DNA of 64,000 nucleotides from Guyanagaster necrorhizus (taxonomy: Eukaryota > Basidiomycota > Agaricomycetes > Agaricales > Physalacriaceae). The stretch spans positions 1,595,251 through 1,659,250 of the forward strand of contig NW_025064880.1 of the NCBI RefSeq assembly GCF_019112545.1, given 5' to 3'. The position numbers and the translations under genes were made by a program. The notes below the pieces were generated by a model, which searched no databases, had not been told where the DNA came from, and saw only the letters and a list, made by a program, of their open reading frames with translations. Below are positions 1 through 11,359 of the stretch, piece by piece. The stretch's first letter is position 1. The number at the start of each line of letters is the position of its first letter.

Positions 1-403
1 GATGCATGGAAAGCTGACCCAAAAGCCACTGACAGCATTTTGGGGCAATGATGACATTGTCACATAAAGTCACATGTCACATCACATGCCATTTTAGTTC
101 TGCATAAATCTATAAATGCATATGGTTTTGGTGTCTCCTGACCATATGCATTGTGAGATAGTCAACTGTAGTAGTATTTATATTGCTACAGACAAATTGT
201 ATATAAGAAGAGTAGCTCTCACTGGTATAACCCCAGCTTTGAGCTAAAGTTTATTCATACTACTTCATTCTCAAGCCACTTGTCTTCAGCCTTAAAAGTA
301 CACTGGTCAACAAAGTGCAATAGTGGACTTAGGCATAACTGTATGAACATGATACAGCATCTGTTTATCACATGTTTTAATCACATGTGACCTAGATCTA
401 ACA
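1..403 (+). repeat. 5' LTR of copy A1 (left end outside window)
   Basis: This is a family A LTR in + orientation, matching the other LTRs from about its position 50 onward. It holds a TATA-like box (GTATATAAG near 199), then the self-priming motif (AGCTTTGAGCTAA near 236), and ends in TCTAACA at 403. By comparison with the A3 LTR about 50 bp are missing on the left, beyond the window edge. CpG is almost absent. Confidence 0.85.
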
Positions 404-462
404 ATTAGCTTGAAGCTATTAGCTTTCCTTTCTTTATGCACAATAAGCACAAAGAAAACTGA

Positions 463-3400
463 ATGCTACTTGCATCCACTACAACTCCTGATCTCATCAA
501 CAACTTTTTTAAGCTTTTAGCTTCCATTATTAGAATGCTTCTAGGCTTACTGGCAATCATCCAACTTTGTCAAGGCTGACAATCAGTAGCAGCATGGGTA
601 GTCAGGCACTATCAAGCTTTTCAACAGATACAACAAATTCTGCACAATATCACATCTGACCTTCTCTTTCATAATATTCCTCTCTCTACTTGAGTCTTCT
701 TTCAGCCCCTGCTCAGATCTATACCTCAAACTGAGTCTAGGAGAACATATTTGAGAAGCACTCAAGAAGAAGAAAAAAGACATCAATACTCCTCTAGACT
801 AGCCAGACCCAAACATTAACACTAGGATAATCAACTTACAGGTTTTAGGAACCTGTGGATCCCATCAGAGTTCTCTCTAGTTTCAAACAATAAGAACCAA
901 GATCTTTCTGACAACTTCTTTGATGATTTCTTATCTTCTGACTCTTCTACTGCTCTGATTGAGCACAGCATTAAAGATCATGCTCAGAACTCTCTTGATG
1001 CTGCTGAGATGGCTCTAAAATCCTGACCTGTTTTGCTCATGGACTCTAGACATGACTCTTTATATACAATCTTGGAGTCAAGCCCAAACCCCTCCCAGGG
1101 TGAAGACCTATACACTGAAGACATGAAGCCAGAAAGAGGACATACTGCTTGGAGACCAACTGTCTAGGATATCATTGACCACTTTTCAAGGGATTTCACA
1201 GAAGAAGAAATCCATGCAGCAGGAGAGCAGGACAATCTCAACTGGGCTGAGGCTGAATGAGCCAGATGAGAAGAATTACATAATGAAGAGCAATATAATT
1301 GCCAGTTTAGGTGATGACAGTGAGAGCTTGAAGCAGCCACATGAGGATCAGCAAGCCCCATGTGATACAGACTATAAACAGAATCTGAGCCCTCCTTATT
1401 TCAAGAGTCCAGCACTTCTGCCAGTACTGACCTGTGGGCAGGATCAGCTGAAGCTATTACCACTAGTAAAGCTAGACAGCATGCTCATTCCCCTATCAGA
1501 AGAGAACCCAGCCTCTCCACCATCTTTGATACAGACACCATCCCCTCTCATACTGACTCAGTACTCAATACCTACAGACTTTGAGTCTCTCTCAATGTCT
1601 ATATCTCTGACTAAAGACTCCAAAGATTTCTTAGAGAAAGAATTATAGCTCTTTTTCTCAGTCTCTAGTTCTATTGAAACTTCTGCCAATATTGCCATAA
1701 ACTGGAGGAGCACTGAGCTCAAGGCAGCCATAGAAGTGACATCAAAATTGGAGTAGGACCTATCAAGCAGTCTCCTGCTCAGCCTGGTCTCAGCACTATT
1801 ATCAGCAATAATGATGAGCTCCTTAGCAACTCTTCAGCTGCAGGATCCTCCAACTTATGATCTGCATGATGACTATCTTGCCAAGGACAGTGAGAAAGAG
1901 GAGAAAGACATAGATGAGGACAAGGAGAGGATCTGAGATATTCCTCTTAAGTAGAGGCAATAGGAATACTCAAAGGAGAAAACTGACAAAGAAGCATTGA
2001 CTGAAGAAATCCAGCAAACCAGAGAGAAGAAATATGAAAAACTATACAGAGAGAGAATGGCCTTCCTATGAAGAGACACTCAGTGGTTAGCCTCAGAAAT
2101 AGAGCAGAAGTATATTTATGCAGATATTGATAAATAGCAGGATATTCTACAATATTCCACCACTAACTATGCTATTGCTACTTACAACAGAAGGCACCTG
2201 GAGGACTATCTCAGCAAACTGTCAAAGTACAAATCAAAATATGACATCCAACTGATGCTGTGGACACCATCTACTGCTCTGAAGCAAGCCATCTATATGA
2301 CTCCTTCAACCTAAACTAATAGGAGCTGATACTCCTACATGACATTGTTGATCCAATTTTTGGCAATCTGGCTGTCTAGATCCTGACCACAGCCAGTCAC
2401 TAGGCCTATCAGATTCCACAATTCATGGACTAGCAAGAGAAGTTGGCTCCTTAGCAGACAACCACCACCAAATGAAGCTGAGAGTGGTGGCAAGAAACTA
2501 GTCAAGAATGATCTCAAAGCCACTTGGCTAGGGTTTACTGTGTGAAATAGAGTTATTATGCAGAAAAAAGCTGCTCCTGCAAGAAGTTCCATCACTGATG
2601 ATAGGTTCCTTCACTTATTTTCCAGCTCACTTACTGAATAGTAATGCCTGCCCTTTGATCAATGGCCCAATTCTATAGAGGTCTTGCTAGAAAGTGCTGC
2701 CATCCTCTAATGCAAACCTGACCTACTTTGAAAGCCCCAACTGTTCAAAGGGGCATTTGATAATATTGATTGATTTCTAATAGACTGCAAACAATACTTT
2801 GAGGTCTATATTGCTTATTTAAGGACTGACATAAATAAAGTCATCTTTGCCTCATCTTACCTTAAAGATAAGGCTAAGACCTGGTGGATTTTGATCTTCT
2901 CAAATTTCTACTTGACTACTTGACAGCACCACTGACTACTATTATGGCCTGTCTTTAAGCAGATGCTTAATGACAAGTTTATTGATCCAGCAGTACAAGA
3001 AGTATATAAGGTGAAGATCAAGGAATTCAAGATAGATGATAAGCCAGTGACAGAATACTTTGATAAGCTAGAACAGCTTACCAAGCTTGCTGGAATTTGA
3101 GATGATATTGCTGATGATAGGAGGATGATGGAAGCACTCAAGTGAGGAGTCCCATCATCCTACATCAAAATAATTTCAGATATCAGTAAATTTATTCTGA
3201 AAGGGTACAATGAATGAAAAGAGTGAATTATCAAGATGTACAAAGAGAGGCAGAGGCAGAAAGCAGAGCAGTCCAATTTACAGGAGTACCAGAAGATAAA
3301 TCAGCCAGTGACTTTGAATTCAAAGCCTGGCAATCAGACTAAGGTTATCAAAACAGATGCTTTATCAACAACTAGCACTCTCTCATATGAAGCTCAGAAG

Positions 3401-3634
3401 ATGGAAACAGGCACTATATACACCAGAGTCAGAAAGCCAATGGATATTGATTAGCTCAAGAAGGAAGGAAAATATTTCAATTGTGAATAGAAGGGCCATA
3501 TATTATGGGACTGCCTGAAGAAGAAGAGAACACACAAAGGTATCTAAGCACAAATCACTGAGCTACAGAATAAGGCAGAGAAACTTGATACAGAAACTAA
3601 AATTGAGAAGGTAAAAGACAGGGCTGATCAGTGA
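463..3634 (+). pseudogene. Decayed ORF1 + gag of copy A1
   Basis: This is the gag-side region of A1, recognised by alignment to the better preserved copy A9. ORF1 starts at ATG 463 and encodes a hydrophobic helix close to the N-terminus (residues about 15-40), followed by many stops. The gag frame (+1 relative to ORF1) keeps an open stretch at 1175-1648. Further on there is a capsid-like segment around 2750-3140 with the LKDKAKTWWI type motif of gypsy Gag. A broken zinc knuckle (CX2C and H/C remnants) lies at about 3476-3520, and the conserved end VKDRADQ and stop are at 3632-3634. Arg and Gln codons have become TGA, TAG or TAA. It cannot make a full Gag. Confidence 0.85.
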
Positions 3635-4144
3635 GTGATTCTACTGGATTGGCTAAAAGACTTTACAGTGTGCAATAAGCAGCTGCTAGGCAGACTAATA
3701 GTACTTCTCTAGTCATCTCTATGTCTAAATTATGCATGCATTTGAATATATTTGAATCTTCCATCATTACACACACTAAAGAATTGCCAAAATCATATGC
3801 TCAATCATCTTCAGGCCAAACAGAGAGAGAGATCCTTACTAAATGGCTCAAACCATTTGACACTAAATAGATGTGAAGAGCCATTAGAGAAGTACTGACA
3901 AAGGAGATGGCAAAGGCAGTACTCAAAAACTGAATACATAAAACTCACACTGAAGAAGTTATCAATGAAATGATCAAAGAAATAAAGAAGACAGAATGAT
4001 GCTGAGCCCTAGAATAGCTCAATGAACTTCAGGGATCCCAAAGATATGTCTGTCAAACTAAGACTCTGGGCTGAGATCTGACAATCAAGACTCAAATTGA
4101 AACCCTCATAAACCATTCAATATATATAGTAATCACTCTGATTG
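3635..4144 (+). pseudogene. Decayed pol of copy A1, N-terminal part
   Basis: This stretch matches the segment between Gag and the protease in the pol frame of A9, including the pattern around TWLKPFDTEW and LE-LNELQG. It runs up to just before the protease active site, where copy A2 is inserted. The TSD GATTG lies at 4140-4144 and is repeated at 20959-20963, after which the same protein resumes. Several TGA and TAG codons interrupt it. It is the left half of a gene split by a 16.8-kb insertion. Confidence 0.8.
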
Positions 4145-4602
4145 TGTTATGATTTTTCCATTTTCTCCTATGTTTAACCCCTATTTATACTTAGTCAGGG
4201 CATCAAGGACAAGCACTTAAGACTGTGGGATCAAGCTTAGTCATCACAACTAGCTGAGTCTATCATTGTCTTTCAACATAACAATGCTGCTTGACAATGC
4301 ATAATGATCCTTTTATGTATGATAACAATGCTCTAGGACAATAAATACAATGGACTCAGGAAAGCACAATAAGTAGTAGTAGTATTAGCAGACCTTGTAC
4401 AGTACTTAAGACAGCTTGCTCTCACTAGTAATCCCCAGCTTTGAGCTAAAGTTTATTCATCTCATTTTACCCTCGAGCTAATCCTTCAGGCCTTATGACA
4501 TACCAATCAGGATACACATCAGTGGATTCAGTTGATCACCTGAAGTGTGAGATGATGTCTGTCTATCACATGTTTCTATCCATGTGATGCTTGAGTCTAA
4601 TA
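4145..4602 (+). repeat. 5' LTR of copy A2
   Basis: Starts TGTTATGA, ends CTAATA (from CTAACA). It contains a CTTAAG/TATA-like region and AGCTTTGAGCTAA. The sequence just inside (from 4604, TTAGCTCAAAGCT) is a perfect 13-nt complement of that motif, giving the self-priming site. It differs from the 3' LTR mainly by transitions. Confidence 0.92.
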
Positions 4603-4659
4603 ATTAGCTCAAAGCTTCCTCTTTCCTTTCCTCATGCCTTATAGTGCAGAGGAAACTGA

Positions 4660-7600
4660 ATGCCCACCATCAACACCACAGATCTCAACTTTGATCAAGA
4701 GTTCTTTAAACTCCTAGCTTCTATTGTCAGAATGCTTCTAGACTTACTTGTGATTATCTAGCTGTGCTAGAGACATCACTCGATTACCACCTGAGCTATT
4801 TGACATTATAATGAGTTTCAATACATCTGCCAAATTCTTTGCAATGTAACTCTAGACTTACCTCTCCATGACATCCCCAAATCCTGACGAACATCTCACC
4901 AGCTCCTGACTAGCCCTTTACCAGAAGCTGAGTCTAGCAGCTTGCATCAGAGGCATGATCAAGAAGAAGAAAGACACCAGTATCCCTCTTGACCTATTAG
5001 TAGAAACAGCAACCATCATCTTGCAGGATTCAGAAACCCTTAGCAGCCACCTTCTGTCTCTGACCACAAGGACAAGGAGCTTCTGGAGGAATTTTTTCAG
5101 CAGTCTCTATCTTCTGACTATTTCAGAACCTCTTGAACCCCTGAGATTGGTAACTGTGCTTGAGATTCCCTCAGTCCCACTTGGATGACTGCAGGACCCT
5201 GCTGTATGACACCTCAAAGCCAGCCTTGCAGCTCTGCCTCCTCAGTTCACCACTTGGTCAGAACCAGTGGTGGGCTGGAGAGGGCACTCTTGGACTGGCT
5301 TGATGACAAGTGACAGATCCAAAAAAATAGAAATGAAATTATCCACCAACTATTTCCAGCATGGGATCTCAATGTCCTCTTTAATTACAATAAAGCACTC
5401 CAACAAGAAGAGCAAAGACAGTGAAACATTCTCTAGCCATCCCACAGTGAACTTAAGGAGCATCTTATCCAGCAAGAGCATGCCAGGAGGGCTGCTGAGC
5501 ATGACTGCCAGTATAGAGAGCAGCAGCAGAATATCAAAAGAGATCAACTGGCATAGGCTAACATATCCAACTGATATGAACTTTAATCTGAGGTCACATC
5601 AGTACTTGCATCCATCCATGCCAACTGTTTGCTCTCAACCTCAGTCTTTAGAGAGCCAAGTACTGATTCTGACCCTTGGGCCCCAGAGGTCTGGATACAT
5701 GCAGAAGTCCTCACTGCAGAAGAAGCTAAGGCAAGAAGCCCTAACCCTCCAGTTCAAGACAATGTCTCAGAAACTGCCTAGTGCCCTCCAACCCCATAAT
5801 ATCCTCCTCTCCAATGAACTCCCAGCACTGACACTATGTTCAGAGATGATGAGTCCATCCTTGGACACTATAGACTATGAGTCCCTGGCACCACCCATAT
5901 CTCCACTCACACTCTTTAAGGGTTTCTTAGGAGTCAGGTGGTCAGGCAGCTCCTTAATGATGAGTACAGAAGAAATGTCCAGCTCTATCATGAGTGAGTG
6001 ATAGTGGTGTGAGTGACAGGAGGGAACCAGTATGACTCTGATATTGGAAGTCAGCTGGTCTCCATCTACCTCAATGCCTCAGACTTTTCAGGCCCCATAG
6101 CTGGACCTAATATCCAGCCAGGACAGTGGATCGACAGTATGACTGCAAGAGAGCATAGAGAGTTTCTATGACCTGCCTGCTGCTTCTCTTCTTAAAGGTA
6201 AGAAAGATGATGAGGACAGAGAGGATGAGGAAACTGAGAGTAGCAATCCACCTCATGCTGGCAGAGAGCTTGCCTATGGACTTCAAGAAGACACTGATGA
6301 AGAAGAACTAGAAAGAGTGATACAAGAGGTGAGGATGCAGGAGTGTCAGGAATTTTATCTATAGAGGGTAAACTTTTTATAGTGTGATGCTACCTGAGTA
6401 GCATTGCAAATGAGACAGTTATATATTTGTTCAATGTCTAACAAAAGGACAGAAATCCTAAGGCATGCAGCAACTAATTATGCTATGGTGCAGTATAGCA
6501 AGAAACATCCCAAAGATCTGATTCAAAGACTGCCAGCTTATCAGGTGCTGAAACCTATACAACCTATGCTGAGGTCACCCCCCATCACCCTGAAATGAGC
6601 CATATATATGGCTTCATCTATCTGAAGCATGTTTTTATACTCTGCCCCTTTGTCCTGATCAACAGCAACCTGACTGCTAAGATTCCAACTGCAGCCAAGT
6701 AACATGCCAATCTCATACTGAAACTCTTGGACTGGCAAAGAGAGCTGAATTCTGGAGGCTCAGCCCCCTCCAGACAAGGCAACTAGGAGTGGCAAAGGAA
6801 AGAAGCTAATACAGGATGACTCAGAGGCTGTCTAACTTGAATTCACGATATGAGATGATGTCATTGTCTGAAAAGATGCAGCACCACAGAGAAGTCCAGT
6901 AGCAGACAATAATTTTCTTCACTCCTTCCTGGGACTACCAATCGAATGGCAGCACCCTCTGTTCTCAGAATGGCTCAACCCTATAGGCACATTACCAGCT
7001 AATACTGTCATACTACAATGTCAACCCAATTTACTCTGGAAACCCTGTCTGTTTAAAGGGACTTCTGATAACATCAACCAGTTTCTAGTTGACTGTGAAC
7101 AATATTTTGAAGTATACATTGGATTCCTTGAAACTGACATGAACAAGGTTGTGTTCACTATCTCATATTTTGAGGAAAAAGCCAAGACTTGGTGGATCCT
7201 TATCTCTCTCAGCTTCTGATCATTGACTCATGAATATTACTGGTACTCTTTTTGGCCAGTGTTCAAACAGATGCTTCATAATAAATTTATTGATCCAGCA
7301 GTACAAGAAGTTTACAAACAGAAGATCAAGGACTACAAGATGGGGGAAAGGGTGGCAACAGACTACTTCAATAAGCTCAAACAGCTCACCAAACTTGCTG
7401 GTATTTGTGATGACACCACTAATGACAGAAGGATGGTGGAGGCTCTCAAGTGAGAAGTTCCCTCCTTGTACATCATGATGATCTCAGCCATCAGCATCAA
7501 AGTCTTAATGCCAGTGGGATATAATAAATGAAAGGAAAGGATCATTGGAATGTTCAAGGAGCAACAAAGACAGAAAGCAGAATTCTTGACCCTGCAAAAC

Positions 7601-7942
7601 AACTTGAAGAAGTCAACACTGTCAACCTTGAACTAATCAAAATCATCAGGAACAACTGCCAGAAAATCATCGAGATTCTCTGTAGCCTCTACTTATAGAA
7701 CACAGAAGATAGGAACTGGAACCACATACACAAGGGCAGGGAAGCCTATGGACATTGATTGGATGAAGAAGGAAGGGAAGTGCTTCAACTGTGGGCAGAA
7801 AGGCTATATGACCAAAGATTGCTCAAAGAAGAAACAAACCTGAGAAGACATTCAAGCTCAGATCACCAAGCTGCAAAAGGAAAAAGAAGACCTTGGCACT
7901 GAAACCAAGGTTGAGAAAGTAAAAGATGAGGCCAGCCAGTGA
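4660..7942 (+). pseudogene. Decayed ORF1 + gag of copy A2
   Basis: ORF1 begins at ATG 4660 with the same N-terminal hydrophobic helix as A9 and then has many stops. The overlapping gag frame keeps two long open stretches, 4955-5188 and 5267-6001 (about 244 residues), Ser/Thr-rich with the conserved pattern DTIDYESL. Gag continues through the capsid-like region (about 7080-7460; VQEVYKQKIKDYKMG is readable) and a good zinc knuckle, CFNCGQKGYMTKDC, near 7782-7823. It ends with the conserved EASQ and stop at 7940-7942. The stops are typical C-to-T changes. It was a nucleic-acid-binding structural protein of the particle and is now non-functional. Confidence 0.88.
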
Positions 7943-8365
7943 GTAATTCCACTGAGCTGGCCAAAGGACCTCATAGTATGCAATCAGTAGCCACTAGTCA
8001 GACTAATAATACTTCTGTAGTTGTTTCTATACCTGTACTATCCATGCTTTTGAATATACCCTATACTGCTATCCTGCACACCAAAGAATTGCAAGAAAAA
8101 ACTCAAACACTTAAAAGCTGAATAGAGACAGAGAGCCCCATCACATGGCTCAAACTATTTGACACTGAATGGACTTGAAGGACTATCAAAAATGCTAAAA
8201 ATGAAGAAGTGGTGAAAGCCATACTTTAGAATTGGATACACAAGAGTCAAGTTGAAGAAGTAGTAGATAAAGCCATCAAAGGGATCTGGACCATTGAATG
8301 CTGTCACATGCTAGAGTGGCTCAATGAACTCAGGGGTTTCTGAAAGTTCATATAACAATCCAAAA
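7943..8365 (+). pseudogene. Decayed pol of copy A2, N-terminal part
   Basis: Aligns with the start of pol in A9, immediately after the gag stop and in the -1 frame relative to gag (STELAKG is readable at 7942-7962). It is broken by stops and ends at the target site of a solo LTR (CAAAA at 8361-8365). The protein resumes at 9036 with the segment leading to the protease. Confidence 0.82.
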
Positions 8366-9030
8366 TATTATGATTTTTCTATTTTTTTCTTGATTATATT
8401 GCAGGACAATACAAGTATCTGATGTCAATCTTATATAAGCATAGACAGTTTTGTCCTGAGTTGATGGTCAATTGCCTTTAAGCAATTGACCATCATACTC
8501 AGGTAAGTAGTAGTCATATGTACCTCTGCCTTTAAGCAATTAAGCATTGTACTCAGTCTGGCCTATTATCCACTGTGTAAAAGTAACCTGTCTGCAACAG
8601 ATTAACTCCTATCTATGCTTAGTCAGAGTGCTAACACAGGCACTTAGAATAGTGGGACAAAGCTTAGTCATCACAACTAGCCAAGTCTGTCATTGTCTTT
8701 TAATGCAACAGTATTGCCTGATGACACACAATCAATCTTTTATGTAGAATAGTGATGCCTTAGGACAATAGGCACAATGGATCAGAAAATACACAATTAG
8801 CTATAGTATTATTAGCCAACCTTGTACAGTATTTAAGATGGCTCATTCTTGCTGGTAATCTCTAGCTTCAAGCTAAAGTTTATTCTATATCATCCTCTCT
8901 CAAGCTGATTCTCTTTGGCTTTATTTCACACCAACTAGACTATGCATCAGTGAACTCAGCTGATCCCTTGAAGTGCAAAGGGATATCTGTTTATCATGTG
9001 TATCTGTTCATGTGATGCTTGGATCTAACA
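8366..9030 (+). repeat. Solo LTR of family A with an extra ~210-bp insert
   Basis: LTR ends TATTATGA (from TGTTATGA) and GGATCTAACA are bounded by a perfect TSD CAAAA (8361-8365 and 9031-9035). No internal element sequence is present, so this is the product of LTR-LTR recombination. It is about 200 bp longer than other family A LTRs, because about 8395-8605 holds sequence absent from the other copies, including a strong hairpin. TATA-like and AGCTTCAAGCTAA motifs are present downstream of the insert. Confidence 0.9.
8462..8495. repeat. Perfect 14-bp inverted repeat (hairpin) inside solo LTR
   Basis: 8462-8475 and 8482-8495 are exact inverted complements around the loop CTTTAA. A partial second copy of GCCTTTAAGCAATT follows at about 8531. 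It lies in the segment that other family A LTRs lack. It may be a remnant of a small foldback element or a locally duplicated piece. Confidence 0.85.
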
Positions 9031-9035
9031 CAAAA

Positions 9036-9315
9036 CCTCAGGCTGAGATCTCCTTGCAAAAGCACAAATTGAGACCCTCACATCTCAAACTACCTTTGTG
9101 ATAGTCACATTAATCGACAGTGGCTGCACTAGGAGCTCCATTAATCAAGCTTCTGTCAACAAGCACAAACTCCTGACCCAGGCTATGGCAGCCTCAATTC
9201 CAGTATATAATACAGATGAGACCAAGAACCAAGCAGATTTGATTACTGAGTTCATAGAACTTAGGCTCACCATCAGAGACCACTCTAAATAAATTGACTT
9301 GGCAGTTATGAATCT
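9036..9315 (+). pseudogene. Decayed pol of copy A2, protease segment
   Basis: Open from about 9098 to 9292 with the aspartic protease active site LIDSGCT (about 9111-9131), then the conserved VNKHKLL and IEL-LTI patterns. It ends at the insertion point of the family B element (TSD AATCT at 9311-9315 and 17277-17281). The reading frame resumes at 17282 with the GHDWLI-like pattern as decayed text. The catalytic Asp codon is intact, but the flanking gene is broken. Confidence 0.85.
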
Positions 9316-9811
9316 TATTAGAAATATGCCAATTGAGTGGGCTTGAGTGCACATGCAGAGTCCAGCAGAGTGTGTGGGTGTCAACAAAGCTATTAGCAAT
9401 GTCACTCTTGAGTTGGAGCCCAAGGATCTGAGTGGACAGCAGAGTTCTGTCAGAGAAGCAAACTGGAATATCCTTTGAAACAAAATTTGATGGATGAGGT
9501 AGAGAGGAGTTGAAGTGAGTGTGAAGTGTAGATGGCTTATCCAAGTTGATATTTGAACTGAGTAGTTATGATGATGTATATGGCTTTATATACTAATAGT
9601 AGCTAATTCCAAGTCAGGTTCCATTGAGTTCCAGTGTCAGTATTCACTATCAAGTTTGGGGTCTAGATATTACAATGTGAAATATGGATGTGAAATGATA
9701 ATGATGAAATGAAATTAGTAGATAATGGGAAGTGGCCAGAGTCTGGTGAGTAGTGTGATTGGATTCATGGTTGGTTGAGGTGACATGAAGGCTAGTGGCA
9801 TGCATGTAATA
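9316..9811 (-). repeat. 3' LTR of family B element
   Basis: A 496-bp LTR ending (in + orientation) TATTAGAA...GTAATA, the decayed form of TGTTAGAA...GTAACA seen in its partner at 16779-17276. It is flanked internally by a purine-rich tract (on the minus strand AAGGAGGGAATAC, 9812-9824), the likely plus-strand primer. Confidence 0.92.
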
Positions 9812-9862
9812 GTATTCCCTCCTTAGCATTCTTGCCCTCAAGAGTGCAGATCCTAATGGCCA

Positions 9863-11204
9863 GTGGGGCCATATGGAAGATTGTTGGTGGCTGTGGGAGT
9901 TTTGCAGCTTGATCTGAAACCACTATCATTGCCTATGTCATTGCTTGCCATGTATCATCACTCATGCACTCCTGAGCCTCTGGTGAGGGGATCCACCCCT
10001 AATAGCCCTAAAGAGGCAAAGAAATTGTTTTGTCTGGAATGGCAAGCCATAGAGGAAGAATACATGAAGGCTGTGAAGAGCTATTTGGAATGGCAAGGGG
10101 AGCAGGAGTGGGAGGAGAAGGTCCAGATAGACTGTTTGGCCCAGGAGATGTGGAAAAAGGAGCAGAAAGAGGAATTAGAGAGGAAGAAGGAGGAGGTTCA
10201 GCATGCCACAGAGAGGTGAGTGAAGGAGACAGAGGAGGCATTGAGAGAAGCGCTTGGAGGGAGGCCATGGAGGCCATGGCCAGAGCTGAGGCCTCAGAGG
10301 TAGAGCTGGAGGGGATGGTTATAGAGGATGAGTTGCAAATGACTCCTGTGGAGGCTGTTGATTTTCAGCTGTGTCAAGTGTTGGCAGAACAGTTTGGTTC
10401 TGGCTCTGGTCTTCACTTCAAGAAGGTGGCTCACCATATGCTTTTAGAGTCTAATGATAAGCAGGACAAGGAAACTGAGAGGGACAATGAGTCTGAAGAA
10501 TCTGAGGGGACTCTAGAGAGGAGGAAGAGGGTGTGGAAGAGGAAGAGAAGGGCAGTGGATTTAACAGAGAAGGGCCATAAATGCAAGTTCAGGTCAAGGA
10601 GTGTAGTGGATGGCAGTGGGACAGAGGTGGTCATTAGCCTTAAAAAGCAGGTGAAGTTGGAAGTGGTGGAACTGATGGAGGGTGAAAAATTATTGGATGA
10701 TGAAAGTAAGTGTCTTGGTTTTCTTTTCATAGCTTAACTTAGCTTTTGTTTTCAGGGAGTTGTATGTGCTGTCATCAAGATAGTGCATGGTGTTATGCAT
10801 GACTGGTAACTGAAGGTGCTGGTTGAGAGTGGACTTGCTCTCACTGCAAGATCAAGAAAACTGCCTGTTCATTTGACAAGGGCATCACTGCAAGTGAGGT
10901 GATCAGCAGTGTGAAGGTCTTCACCAGTCTCCACCAACTTTCAAAATTGATATGCAAGTTGATGCATCACATAGATGAGTTGGCAGACGAGGTAGCAGAT
11001 GTTTGCAATACTATGGCAGATCTTCAAGATGACTACAGTTCCAATGATATGTTGTCTCCTTTAGAGCTGTTTTCAGAGTCTGAAATAGAGGCCTGGAAGA
11101 AGGCCCAACTGATTTTCAAGGATGAGAGGGATCAGGAGGTGGAGGATCTTCAGGAGGCAATGTTGAAGGGGCTGGACAAGGATATAGAGGAGTTGAAGGA
11201 GTGA
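9863..11204 (+). pseudogene. Antisense spliced gene in family B with Zn2Cys6-like motif
   Basis: A multi-exon gene on the strand opposite to gag and pol, convergent with pol (156 bp between the ends). The first part (to about 10250) encodes a Glu/Lys-rich, probably coiled-coil segment. After one frameshift near 10255 the frame continues through acidic text and a basic, NLS-like stretch (RRKRVWKRKRR, about 10520-10560). A 50-nt intron (10706-10755: GTAAGT, CTTAAC branch-like site, TTTTCAG) joins the exons in phase. The next exon shows C-X2-C-X6-C-X14-C-X2-C-X6-C (Cys codons from 10761 to 10866). This is the spacing of a fungal Zn(II)2Cys6 cluster with a longer loop, with KIKK between the last cysteines. 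A Leu/acidic helical tail follows to 11204. TGA codons at 10800 and 10824 break it. Start uncertain. A DNA-binding role is inference. Confidence 0.68.
10706..10755 (+). other. Spliceosomal intron in the antisense gene
   Basis: Fifty nucleotides with donor GTAAGT, branch-like CTTAAC at about 10733 and acceptor TTTTCAG. The exon before it ends one base into a codon and the exon after it supplies two bases, so splicing joins two open frames exactly. The size is typical for fungi. Confidence 0.75.
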
Positions 11205-11359
11205 GAGGAGAGTTCAGATTCTGCTTCTTTGTAAAATTTTTATATGAAATGTATATAGAAAAGGGCATTAGATGTTGGTAGTGGAAAAAAAAAATGTAAT
11301 TACAAGGTTTTGACTTTTGAAAGTGTGAATAGAGTGATTGAAATAGTAGTAATTAGTTG

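Noticed and set aside
9145..9544. Two overlapping minus-strand open frames of 112 and 116 codons
   Set aside because: They span the boundary between A2 pol and the family B LTR and have no coding pattern; they are chance frames in LTR sequence.
10008..10277. Minus-strand open frame opposite the antisense gene
   Set aside because: A Ser/Pro-rich mirror of the Glu/Lys-rich + strand exon; the + strand has the splice signals and the cysteine motif.
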